Origin: Rummeliibacillus stabekisii
GTDB lineage: Bacteria; Bacillota; Bacilli; Bacillales_A; Planococcaceae
NCBI RefSeq assembly: GCF_007988965.1
Contig: NZ_BJVD01000005.1
Coordinates: 95,501 to 159,500, forward strand
Length of the DNA stretch: 64,000 bases
Direction of reading: 5' to 3'
Shown: piece after piece, positions 55,066 through 63,945 of the stretch
Layout: every line of letters starts with the position of its first letter
Numbering within the stretch: the first letter of the stretch is position 1
Made by a program: the position numbers and the translations under genes
The notes under the pieces: generated by a model
The model's database searches: none
Seen by the model: only the letters and a program-made list of their open reading frames with translations
Told to the model about the DNA's origin: nothing

Positions 55066-55872
55066 ATGGGAAAAACAATTGTAAGTTGGTCACCGCTTCA
55101 TGGCCAGGGAGCTACTACAGCAAATACCGTTTCATTAGCCTCCCTTTTCGCTATCGAATACAAATTAAGAACGCTGTTAACACATACTCAATTATCGTAT
55201 TCGTCTATGGAATATCTACTTGGAAAAAATGTAGTGGATGAGAAGTTTGAACAAACTGGTATTAAAGCGTTGGAAAGACTTATGAAAAGCCGTCTCTTAA
55301 AAAGTGAAGCAGTTGAAGATTATACAGAAACCATTTATAGGAATCGTTTAGATATGCTAGGTGGTACGTCTAATGGGAATAATAAAGATTTATTAAATGC
55401 TGTTATTGATGTTACGGCAGACGTATATGATTCTGTTTGGATTGATGCACATAGTGGACAGGCTAATGAATTTACGACTGATTTATTGGAAAGAGCTGAT
55501 TTCATTTTAATAAATCTGCCGCAAAATCAATTTATTCTCGATGGCTTCTTTGCAGATCAAGCATTCTTAAATCGATTTAAAAACAAGCCACATGCTTTTT
55601 TGATTAGTCAATATGATAAAGAGGCAAACGTTCATATTAAGAAAATCAAACGGAAATTCCATTTAGATACACCAGTTTATCCAATACCTTATTGCAAGGA
55701 TTTCAAAAATGCTTGTAATTCTAAACAGGTTTCTCAATTCTTCTTACGCCATTATAGTTTGGAAAAGGCATCAAGTGCTGCTGATTTCATTGCTGCATTA
55801 AAGGAAGTTAATACAATTATCGCGAAGGAATTTGGTCTTTCTCTTTCAATAAAAGAGGGGGATGATCAATGA
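55066..55872 (+). CDS. MinD/TadZ-like protein with SPLHGQGATT loop
   Basis: 268 aa. TIVSWSPLHGQGATTANTVS occupies the Walker A position and lacks the usual lysines; VYDSVWIDAHSGQ is Walker B-like. The same SPLHxxGxTT loop occurs in the protein at 30953-32515, so the two are clearly related. It overlaps the CpaF ATPase gene by four bases (ATGA). Confidence 0.65.
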   Translation: MGKTIVSWSPLHGQGATTANTVSLASLFAIEYKLRTLLTHTQLSYSSMEYLLGKNVVDEKFEQTGIKALERLMKSRLLKSEAVEDYTETIYRNRLDMLGGTSNGNNKDLLNAVIDVTADVYDSVWIDAHSGQANEFTTDLLERADFILINLPQNQFILDGFFADQAFLNRFKNKPHAFLISQYDKEANVHIKKIKRKFHLDTPVYPIPYCKDFKNACNSKQVSQFFLRHYSLEKASSAADFIAALKEVNTIIAKEFGLSLSIKEGDDQ

Positions 55873-57737
55873 GTTTTTGGGCAAATGTAATGATTATAGC
55901 GCTAATATTCATTGGTGTGTTTGGAATTCTCTTCTATAAAGTTCGAAAGAATCAAAGGAACCTGACTGAACTTCAAACATTACAAGCAGAAAAAGACCGT
56001 TATCGAATATCAGCACTAGAAGAATACGTGAAAAAACGTTTAATTGAATTAACTACAATCAATCTATATGGGCTTGGTCTATCAGAAGAGGATTTTAAGC
56101 GACGCACAAGGCGAAGAGAAGAACTCAAAGATGCTTTAAAGAACTGTAATACGGGCGATTTATCTTCTAAAACTTATGTTAGAGAATATATTCGAGACAT
56201 TTTGTTTAATGAGATGGAGTTAGATAATGAGAAGTTAAATTGGGCTATTCCATTTAATAATCCCTCTGAGATGAGCGGCCGTGAACTGTTCGATATTATT
56301 CTCTATATGTTTGAACAAGAACATGGCTTTAAAGCATTACTAGTTTTGATTGATAAATATTCTTTAGCAGAACCTAAGGCAGACGGATCTTATCGTATCG
56401 AGGAAAAAGATATCCGGTATATCTATGGAAAAGAAGCTATCCGATTGAATTTCGAGCAAAAAATTGATGTTCTTGCTCAACGCTTGTATAGCTCTTATAA
56501 AGGCTTTGGCGTTGTGGATGAAATTCGAGATATGAGTATTGATGGTGTATCAGGGGGAGTAAACGGTTTACCCAAACGAATGGAAGCATTACAAAGTAAA
56601 GTAGATAGCCTTTATAAATTAATTAATAAAGAAGAAAACAGCTTAAACAGTGTTTGGGTTATGTATAGAGGGAAAAGTATTCATTTTTCGTTCCTAGCGT
56701 TTGATACTGAAGCCGAACTACGAAGAATCGTGACAAATCTATATAAATATGGTTACCCAGGCCAATTGTCTGAGTCGAAACCTTATATTATCAATGAAAT
56801 GCACGATGGATCGCGTGTAACTGTTATTAGACCTAAGTTAGCCGAATCTTGGGTGTTCTTTGTTCGTAAAAAATTTGATCTGTCTAAACTAAGCCTTAAA
56901 GAGTTAATTGTTCATAAAAACAATGCTATCCCTATAACTTTGTTGAAGTTTCTTATGAGAGGCAATCGTGTAACAGCGATAACTGGCTCACAAGGTAGTG
57001 GTAAAACAACACTCTTAATGGCCTTGATTAAATATATACATCCTTCATTGAACTTACGTATTCAAGAAACAAGCTTTGAGTTAAATCTTCGTTCACTTTA
57101 TCCGCTTCGAAATGTTTTGAGTTTCCAGGAGACTGATACGATGAGCGGTCAAGATGGCTTGGATTTACAAAAGAAAACAGATGGTCATGTGAATATTTTA
57201 GGGGAGGTTGCGACTGACCCTGTAGCAGCATGGATGATTCAAACGGCTCAAGTTGCATCTTTATTTACGGTTTTTACCCACCATGCGAAGACATTCTCCA
57301 ACCTAGTTTATTCGTTACGTAACTCATTATTAAAGGTTGGTATGTTTAATAACGAAAAAATCGCAGAACAACAAGTAGTAAATGTATTAGAATTCGATAT
57401 CCATTTACGACAAAACTATGATGGTACTCGATATATCGAACGTATTACAGAATGTGTTCCTGTAGATCATTCAGAAGCGGCTATCCTAGATCCAGCTTCC
57501 GACAATGTTTCTAAAGAAGCCAAAATGGACTTAATGATTGAAGCTGCAACAACGTACTTCCGACAACAAACACAGCGCCAACAGTTCATTGAACGTAACA
57601 TTGTAGAATTCCGTGAGGGTGAATATGTTCCAGTAAACCCTATAAGTGATGAACGAATTGAAGCAATACGCTCTCAATTGAATGACCAGGAACAAGAAGC
57701 ATTCAACGAATTTATTAAACAGGTATGGGGTGAGTAA
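55869..57737 (+). CDS. CpaF/TadA-type pilus assembly ATPase
   Basis: A 622-aa secretion ATPase of the type II/IV superfamily. One N-terminal helix (about 6-25) is unusual for CpaF. N-terminal domain: KPYIINEMHDGSRVTVIRPK; Walker A: ITGSQGSGKTT (~373); Walker B region: HVNILGEVATDP (~440); a His-box-like FTHHAKTFSNLV (~470). It powers assembly of the Tad-like fibre by the TadB/C platform encoded next. Confidence 0.88.
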   Translation: MSFWANVMIIALIFIGVFGILFYKVRKNQRNLTELQTLQAEKDRYRISALEEYVKKRLIELTTINLYGLGLSEEDFKRRTRRREELKDALKNCNTGDLSSKTYVREYIRDILFNEMELDNEKLNWAIPFNNPSEMSGRELFDIILYMFEQEHGFKALLVLIDKYSLAEPKADGSYRIEEKDIRYIYGKEAIRLNFEQKIDVLAQRLYSSYKGFGVVDEIRDMSIDGVSGGVNGLPKRMEALQSKVDSLYKLINKEENSLNSVWVMYRGKSIHFSFLAFDTEAELRRIVTNLYKYGYPGQLSESKPYIINEMHDGSRVTVIRPKLAESWVFFVRKKFDLSKLSLKELIVHKNNAIPITLLKFLMRGNRVTAITGSQGSGKTTLLMALIKYIHPSLNLRIQETSFELNLRSLYPLRNVLSFQETDTMSGQDGLDLQKKTDGHVNILGEVATDPVAAWMIQTAQVASLFTVFTHHAKTFSNLVYSLRNSLLKVGMFNNEKIAEQQVVNVLEFDIHLRQNYDGTRYIERITECVPVDHSEAAILDPASDNVSKEAKMDLMIEAATTYFRQQTQRQQFIERNIVEFREGEYVPVNPISDERIEAIRSQLNDQEQEAFNEFIKQVWGE

Positions 57738-57739
57738 GA

Positions 57740-59806
57740 ATGAATAAAATCCTTTTATTAATATTGGCTCTTAGCCTGTTGGGTTTTATCTTTATCGCAC
57801 TCTATTACTATTATAGCCTCCAAAAAAGCAAAAAAATGCTTACAAACTTGCTCGGCAAGAAAACAGATTCCAAATATAAATGGAAAGAAAAAGCCAATGT
57901 TGTTGCGCAAAAAGCTTATAACTATTCAATGCGCATACCTTTGCTGAATACCATAATTCTTCGTGTAAGACGACGAATAGAAACCATGTCAATCTATGAT
58001 GAATACTCCTTGCGACGAGAGGTTATGAAAATTGTTTTTACAGTCTTCAGTGCTTTTGCATTAGGAGCTGTATTGGTTCTCGTTATTAGGCCAGGATATT
58101 TAATCGCGTTCTGGATTTTCATTGGTATGTTCTTCGTTGCTGGATTATTGATTGATCATCTCGTATATCGTGTGGAAGTTAGATTACTAAATCAATTAAA
58201 AGAGTTTAATAACCGAGTAAGATTCTTTTATCAGCAAAGTAAGATGGTTGATGAGGCCTTTTTTGAAAGTATTGCTTACGCAGGTAATGAAATGAAAGTT
58301 CAAGCTGAATATATTCATTCCATTTTAACTAGCTTAACTCCTAACGAAGATCTTTCTAAATATGAAGAAGTTGCACCAACACGATTTTTAAAAGTACTAG
58401 CAGGGCTTGCGCTTACAGTTAAAGAAGAGGGCGATGTGATTACTGATAAGGGTTCAGCCTTTCTAAGTGGCATGACGGCAATCAATGTTGAAATTAATAG
58501 CGAAATGCTATATCGGCAAAAACTAGCTTATCGTTTAAGAGGTCTATCCACATTGGCACTTGCACCAATCTTCTTAGCTTTACCTATAAAGACTTGGGCA
58601 GTTTCAACATTTCCTATTATGGCTAGCTTCTATAACTCGCGTATTGGTTTCTTTGCAGAAGTAATTACTTATGGTTTAGCGGTACTTAGTTACATAATGA
58701 TCCGAAAAATTAAAGACGCTAGTGAAAACAAATACTATATGTCTTTACAAAAGAATCGTTGGGAACAGAAAGTGCTAGATAAATTTCCTTTCTTATTAGC
58801 AGTAATACAAATATTTAAACCTAAGCAATATAGCAAACGTGAATATAAGTTAAAAGAATTAATAAAAGCAGCCAATTCCCCTTTAACAATAGACAGTATT
58901 TCATTAAGGAGAACTTTGTTATCTGTACTCATGTTTTTGCTTTTGTTTACAGGTTTAATTTATTCTCATCATCGCGATAAAACAAATGCTCTCTACGGTG
59001 CAGAGTCAACCTCATTCTTCGCTGGGAATGTTACGGAACAAGAAAAAGCCGCATTGGTAGAGGAAACAGAGTTTGACCGGCATCTATTAATGCAACTACA
59101 GCATGAAAAAAATGTAACCATGCAGACGGTGCAAAAGTATGTGTTGAAAAGCATTAATGTAAAAGATCCTAATACACCTAAAGCACAAGAAATTATTCAA
59201 CGTGTTTCTATGAAATGGAATGTTATTCATGGTGCTTTTATCAAATGGTGGGAGGTAATTATAGCTTTTGCATTGGTTTATGTAACCTCTTTAGTACCAT
59301 TGTTGATTTTGCATTATCAAAAGGTTCTACGGCAAAAAGACATGGAAAATGAAGTATACCAATATCTCATTTTGATTGGCATATTAAAAGAATTTGAAAG
59401 TATGTCTGTTTTCAAAATTCTTAATTGGATAGAGCGATTCAGTGTAATCTTTAAAACCGCTTTGCAAGAAGCCATATTAGAATACGACGCTGGACCGGAT
59501 GAAACCTTAAAGAAACTTAAAGAACAAGTAAGTTTTGAACCATTCCAACAAATGGTTGAACGACTTGAATTAGCAGTGATACGAATATCTGTTCAAGAGG
59601 CGTTTGAAGACATTGCAGTTGAACGTGAATATTACGTAGAACAAAGAAATGAAAGAGATGAACGATCTTTAAATATCCGTAGTTTCTGGGGAACGCTTAT
59701 CTCTTGGGTACCGACCACAGCTTTAGTGGCATTATATCTAGTTATTCCGATTATTTACATCAGCATCATCAAATCTAAAGAATTGGTAACTCAAATACAG
59801 ACATAG
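57740..59806 (+). CDS. TadB/TadC-like platform protein, apparently fused
   Basis: A 688-aa polytopic protein with hydrophobic segments at about 3-25, 98-150, 262-325, 390-410, 497-522 and 657-680. The T2SSF-type helical region occurs twice: once about 155-260 (FYQQSKMVDEAFFESIAYAG) and again about 545-650 (LRQKDMENEVYQYLILIGIL). Tad systems normally encode TadB and TadC as separate proteins of about 300 aa; here the length and duplicated layout indicate a fusion. It follows CpaF by two bases. Confidence 0.75.
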   Translation: MNKILLLILALSLLGFIFIALYYYYSLQKSKKMLTNLLGKKTDSKYKWKEKANVVAQKAYNYSMRIPLLNTIILRVRRRIETMSIYDEYSLRREVMKIVFTVFSAFALGAVLVLVIRPGYLIAFWIFIGMFFVAGLLIDHLVYRVEVRLLNQLKEFNNRVRFFYQQSKMVDEAFFESIAYAGNEMKVQAEYIHSILTSLTPNEDLSKYEEVAPTRFLKVLAGLALTVKEEGDVITDKGSAFLSGMTAINVEINSEMLYRQKLAYRLRGLSTLALAPIFLALPIKTWAVSTFPIMASFYNSRIGFFAEVITYGLAVLSYIMIRKIKDASENKYYMSLQKNRWEQKVLDKFPFLLAVIQIFKPKQYSKREYKLKELIKAANSPLTIDSISLRRTLLSVLMFLLLFTGLIYSHHRDKTNALYGAESTSFFAGNVTEQEKAALVEETEFDRHLLMQLQHEKNVTMQTVQKYVLKSINVKDPNTPKAQEIIQRVSMKWNVIHGAFIKWWEVIIAFALVYVTSLVPLLILHYQKVLRQKDMENEVYQYLILIGILKEFESMSVFKILNWIERFSVIFKTALQEAILEYDAGPDETLKKLKEQVSFEPFQQMVERLELAVIRISVQEAFEDIAVEREYYVEQRNERDERSLNIRSFWGTLISWVPTTALVALYLVIPIIYISIIKSKELVTQIQT

Positions 59807-59884
59807 GGGTGAATTTGAGATTTAGAATCTTATCTTTAGATTTGTCATTGCATATATACCTCATTTTAAAGGAGAGAATTAAAA

Positions 59885-60352
59885 ATGGAAGCACCATCAA
59901 AAGCGTTAATGTTTGGAGCGGGGATTTTATTAGCAATCGCTTTAATTACTCTTAGTGTATTGGTTTACTCAACTTCAACAGAGCCAGCCAAAAGCGCAAC
60001 AAGTGACTTTAATAACCTTTCTACTGAATTAAAAGATCAAAAGTATTTAAGTTATGACAACACTACAGTTTCTGGTTCTCAAGTTGTCAATGCAGTTCGT
60101 CGTTTTGCTACTGAAGGAAAAAATAATGATTTAGGTTTAAAAATTGTGACTGGGCAAGGTAATTCAACATGGTATTACAACACAGTTTCAAATAGTGGAG
60201 ATACACTTACTGCTTCTACAAGCTCTGTTTCAGAGATTAATAATACTAATTCAAGTCAATATGTTAATCCGTCAGGTACATTTAAAGCCAATATTGTACG
60301 TGACTCCAATCAAGTTATCCGTGCAATTGAATTTGTTCAACAATCTAAATAA
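59885..60352 (+). CDS. Major pilin-like protein
   Basis: 155 aa. A very short N-terminal stretch leads straight into the hydrophobic helix: SKALMFGAGILLAIALITLS (residues 5-24). This S-K-A-L opening is shared by pilin-like proteins of Firmicutes Tad-type loci, which seem not to need a long prepilin leader. The rest is a small Ser/Thr/Asn-rich globular domain with no cysteines. An excellent ribosome site (AAAGGAGAG) and its place after a 78-base spacer suggest high expression. Confidence 0.7.
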   Translation: MEAPSKALMFGAGILLAIALITLSVLVYSTSTEPAKSATSDFNNLSTELKDQKYLSYDNTTVSGSQVVNAVRRFATEGKNNDLGLKIVTGQGNSTWYYNTVSNSGDTLTASTSSVSEINNTNSSQYVNPSGTFKANIVRDSNQVIRAIEFVQQSK

Positions 60353-60380
60353 TTCTTTGAATGGAGGTAGGGGGTACGCC

Positions 60381-60425
60381 ATGTATCCCCGCTCTTTATG
60401 GAAAATAATACTTCTGATGCATTAG
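60381..60425 (+). CDS. Possible 14-codon leader ORF overlapping the minor pilin start
   Basis: ATG at 60381 has the good ribosome site (GGAGGTAGGGGG) and encodes MYPRSLWKIILLMH, ending 28 bases inside the minor pilin gene. The minor pilin ATG at 60398 lacks a well-spaced site of its own, so it may be reached by termination-reinitiation. Confidence 0.3.
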   Translation: MYPRSLWKIILLMH

Positions 60426-60775
60426 AGTTCGGAGTAAACTTGCTGCTATTTTTAGCAGCTGCTACTTACATAGTTTATAGCTTTTTGGAGTTACCAAAAC
60501 TCTATGACAATCTTAAAGGTTCAGAAACGGTTTACATACAAGATAGTAAAGTGCCAGAGTCTGACGATTTATGGAGCGGCGTTCAGGTAATTGCTAAAAT
60601 TTATCGAATTGGTGATGACGAGGTCCCTATTAAAGTTGATGGCATTACATTCAGTGACGAATCCGACTTAAAGAATAAACAATCTAAAATCAACGTAAAA
60701 CAACACTATTACCAAGAAATAAAATATGATGATGACGGAAATAAAAGTGAAATTGTTTTCAAGCCAGCATCATAG
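60398..60775 (+). CDS. Minor pilin-like protein
   Basis: 125 aa. TSDALEFGVNLLLFLAAATY (residues 5-24) is a pilin-type N-terminal helix with a glutamate at position 10, as at Glu5 of mature type IV pilins. The exported part is beta-rich and acidic (SETVYIQDSKVPESDDLWSG). The start is chosen from similarity to the pilin before it. Confidence 0.65.
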   Translation: MENNTSDALEFGVNLLLFLAAATYIVYSFLELPKLYDNLKGSETVYIQDSKVPESDDLWSGVQVIAKIYRIGDDEVPIKVDGITFSDESDLKNKQSKINVKQHYYQEIKYDDDGNKSEIVFKPAS

Positions 60776-60797
60776 CTAAAAGAGGAAGGTGAACGAC

Positions 60798-61346
60798 TTG
60801 CCAAACGGATTTGCTAAAGTAATGTCTATGCTACTTTTTGTATTATTGATTCTTTTCGCCGTATATCAAAATTATAGAATCCAAGATGATGTAGCTTACC
60901 AAAATGCCTACAATACAGTTACACAATTTGTTGATAATGTCCGTACGAAAGGATTTATTACTCCAAGAATGTACGAGGACTTCCAATCACAATTAGATAT
61001 TGGAAATTATCATTTTGATATTGAAATGGTTCATAAACAAAAAATATATACACCTGACTTTAAAGATCCAAAAGACGATAAGTCTTTCACAGGAGAATAT
61101 TTAGTCGACTATGATGAGTACTACAATGACCAAATTGAAGATGTGTTATATGGTCAGACTTCAAAACCTACAAATAAACGGATGTATAAGCTCCAGCAAG
61201 ATGATTACTTTTCAGTAAGCGTTGAAAATGCTGATAAAACCAACTCTAGTGTTCTATTCGATTTCTTAACGAATAATACAGGGGATGAAAAAGGTTCTTC
61301 CATTAACGTTTCATATGGAGGCATGGTATTAAATGAAGATTACTAG
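60798..61346 (+). CDS. Pilin-like or pilus-associated membrane protein
   Basis: 182 aa from a TTG at 60798; a GTG at 60789 overlaps the ribosome site (GAGGAAGG) and is less likely. One N-terminal helix (MSMLLFVLLILFAVYQNYRI) and an exported domain rich in Tyr and Asp (YHFDIEMVHKQKIYTPDFKD). It probably belongs to the fibre tip or base. No family was named. Confidence 0.55.
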   Translation: MPNGFAKVMSMLLFVLLILFAVYQNYRIQDDVAYQNAYNTVTQFVDNVRTKGFITPRMYEDFQSQLDIGNYHFDIEMVHKQKIYTPDFKDPKDDKSFTGEYLVDYDEYYNDQIEDVLYGQTSKPTNKRMYKLQQDDYFSVSVENADKTNSSVLFDFLTNNTGDEKGSSINVSYGGMVLNEDY

Positions 61347-63435
61347 CTTTTTCATCATTACATATATCATTATGTTTCCTCTTCTCTGTTACTCACAATG
61401 GAGAGCAGAAGATGTTAGTGTATATACCCGTTTAAATAAGCAATATGATATGGCCATAACCACAGCTACTCAAGACGCGATAACAATTTTGAGAAGGACA
61501 TCCGTAGGTCAAGATGAAGCAGGCTATGCTTCCTCTAAGGAAAACCCAGCAGACAAAGATGCTGCCTTGAAAACATTTTTACAAACACTATCAGTTAGTT
61601 TTCAAACGAACGATACAAATACAATTGATTTAATTTCACGATATGTACCCGCATTCGCAGTACTAGAGAACGATGGGCTTTCACTAAGCGTATTCCAACA
61701 TTCGTCTGATAAAAATGGCAATGACATATTAAAACGCCAATGGATGCCTAAAGTACCGTTTTCCTATACAGATAAAGAGGGAAACATTATTAATTTTACA
61801 ATTGATCAGGATATTGAGATTTATGTGAAATCCTTAGATGAATGGTATGAAGGTACACGAGAGGAAGTAATGGACTTAATCAAAGAAGAAGTGCATTACG
61901 AAGATCCGGACACTTCAAAGATAACTCTACTAGATAAAGTTTCGGAGAGTTTACTCAAGAGATTGAAGGAAGGCTTATCCGATGACCTATACAAACGATT
62001 AACTGACAGTCTGAGGAGCATCTCAACGATAGATGAACTGGATGAAGAGCTTCAAGACGAAATTTCAGAAATAGATTATAACTTATTGAGTGACTTGATT
62101 GTGGCTTTGACGCCAAAAGATATTGAAGATCCAGAAAACGAAGCTACTCTTCCGCCAGTATTTGAAGAACCGGAGAGCGACGCTGATACGCTAAGAGCTA
62201 GATTAACTCTTCAAACTAAAGCAGAGCTACGTGCTGCCTTACCAGAAGAGTTATTCAATGAGTTAATTGAAATGCTCGGTAAATATAAGTCAGAGTTTGA
62301 CATAGAGCCTGCAATAGTTGATAGGGTACAAGCCAAAGTTAGTGATGATTTATTTATACGATTCTTAACCGATATCGCAACGCCAACCGAGGGTCAACTA
62401 AGCGAAAGTGTATGTGAAAAACCAACTGAAGATAAGAGCGAAGAAAAAGAAGATTCTTCAGCAATTACAAAGGCTTCAAACCCTATAAAAGATAATCCGG
62501 TTTATAAGATTCTAGGAAACTTAACAGACAAAGAGAACGCTGCTCCTACAGAAACAAATGGGATGGATGCAGTAGTAGGGACACAAACAGATGAAGATAC
62601 AGAAACAGAAGCAGAAACAGGTATTGAGGTAACGCCACCTGATGAAGATACACCAGCTAATGGTGACTCTACAGAAGATACAGATATGTCGGATACAGAA
62701 AATCCAGAAGTTGGCGATAACACACCAACAGATGACAACACCAAAGATGATAACAATACATCATCAGACGACAATACAACAGACGATAACAACACGGGCG
62801 ATGAGAATCCAAGTGATGAAGAAATTGATGTCAGCCCCCCTCCTACAGAGGATGAAGATCCATACTTACCTGATGTAAAAGAAGATGATGAAGTAGAAGA
62901 TGATGGACATTATGAGTGTAAGGATGACACTTCAAACGAAGAGTTAACTAAACCAGATGAACCAGTAAAGGATAAGGAACCCGTTGCTGAAGAAACACCA
63001 GCCATCTTTATTTTAAATAACAAAGACTACTTTGAAAGAGTTCGCAAGAAAGTAATTGTTTCTGTTATGCAAGACCAATTTGCCTATTATATTAATCAAC
63101 ACAATACGTATACACGTCAACTTGGTATAACCTATAAATTTAGTTTACCTCTAATTTCTGACGATGATTGGTATAACAGTGTTGATGATGACGGCATTTT
63201 TGCCTTTGTACAAGGCGTGCAATTTAGCAGAGGAGATTACACATATAGTAGTCATGCTTTTGCAGGTGCACGATTACTTAAGAAAGATAAAATCTATGGT
63301 GCAACCGTTGAACATAAAAAGGTTTATTACAGTGAATTATGCAAGTTTAAGTATGATGCAACAGAGATTTTCAACTCGAAAAAAGAAGCAGCTAAAAATG
63401 GTTATAGAGAAGTTTCTTGTTTAAACAAACAGTAA
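61333..63435 (+). CDS. Large acidic surface protein of the Tad operon
   Basis: A 700-aa protein with an N-terminal hydrophobic segment (about 1-20). Residues ~160-350 are helical with repeated patterns (DKVSESLLKRLKEGLSDDLY, TKAELRAALPEELFNELIEM). A low-complexity Asp/Thr/Asn stretch (about 415-520, TDDNTKDDNNTSSDDNT) acts as a stalk. The final ~140 residues form a compact domain (YYINQHNTYTRQLGITYKFS, VKYYSELCKFKYDAT-like). Four cysteines lie in the exported half. It overlaps the upstream gene by 14 bases. It is a possible adhesin at the cell surface or fibre tip. Confidence 0.6.
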   Translation: MKITSFFIITYIIMFPLLCYSQWRAEDVSVYTRLNKQYDMAITTATQDAITILRRTSVGQDEAGYASSKENPADKDAALKTFLQTLSVSFQTNDTNTIDLISRYVPAFAVLENDGLSLSVFQHSSDKNGNDILKRQWMPKVPFSYTDKEGNIINFTIDQDIEIYVKSLDEWYEGTREEVMDLIKEEVHYEDPDTSKITLLDKVSESLLKRLKEGLSDDLYKRLTDSLRSISTIDELDEELQDEISEIDYNLLSDLIVALTPKDIEDPENEATLPPVFEEPESDADTLRARLTLQTKAELRAALPEELFNELIEMLGKYKSEFDIEPAIVDRVQAKVSDDLFIRFLTDIATPTEGQLSESVCEKPTEDKSEEKEDSSAITKASNPIKDNPVYKILGNLTDKENAAPTETNGMDAVVGTQTDEDTETEAETGIEVTPPDEDTPANGDSTEDTDMSDTENPEVGDNTPTDDNTKDDNNTSSDDNTTDDNNTGDENPSDEEIDVSPPPTEDEDPYLPDVKEDDEVEDDGHYECKDDTSNEELTKPDEPVKDKEPVAEETPAIFILNNKDYFERVRKKVIVSVMQDQFAYYINQHNTYTRQLGITYKFSLPLISDDDWYNSVDDDGIFAFVQGVQFSRGDYTYSSHAFAGARLLKKDKIYGATVEHKKVYYSELCKFKYDATEIFNSKKEAAKNGYREVSCLNKQ

Positions 63436-63446
63436 GGGGGATTTAA

Positions 63447-63848
63447 ATGGAAGCTATAGCGTTAAGTAAACAATCACAATATAAAGCTGAAATAACGATG
63501 AAATATGACGTATCAATTTATAAGAAGAATGGCAATGAGTTCGAAAGAGTACCTAAAGAGTATTTAAAGCGTGGTAATTCCTATCAAGTAAAAGCAATTA
63601 CAGACGATTATATACAACTTGTTAATGGACATTACATTGTGAATGTCGATCCTAGTCAATACGATATACAGTTTGGCGAGGTAACGATGAATGAGCGCAT
63701 ACCAATATGTAGCCGTTCGGGTGTAATTCTTAGATATGTAGAAAAAGGTCAGTCATTTAAAATCCGTTCAATTCACGACAATTATATAGGGATTGGCAGT
63801 AAGCAATATGTCTCTTCACAGCATGACATCACAATAAATTATTTATAG
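63447..63848 (+). CDS. Small protein with two similar SH3-like segments
   Basis: 133 aa without signal peptide. Two related halves are visible: KEYLKRGNSYQVKAITDDYI with QLVNGHYIVN, and LRYVEKGQSFKIRSIHDNYI with GIGSKQYVSS. The repeat suggests two small beta-barrels. AGGGGG precedes the ATG. It is the last gene of the Tad operon in the window. No function is known. Confidence 0.55.
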   Translation: MEAIALSKQSQYKAEITMKYDVSIYKKNGNEFERVPKEYLKRGNSYQVKAITDDYIQLVNGHYIVNVDPSQYDIQFGEVTMNERIPICSRSGVILRYVEKGQSFKIRSIHDNYIGIGSKQYVSSQHDITINYL

Positions 63849-63945
63849 AAACTATACTGTACATTGAAAACTAAATAGGGTGTTTTTGTTCAATTATGGA
63901 ATATGCTATATACTTTTGTTATATAAGGTAAAGGTGGATTCTATA

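Noticed and set aside
62502..62795. 97-codon minus-strand Ser/Val-rich ORF
   Set aside because: Shadow of the Asp/Thr repeat stalk in the surface protein gene at 61333-63435.
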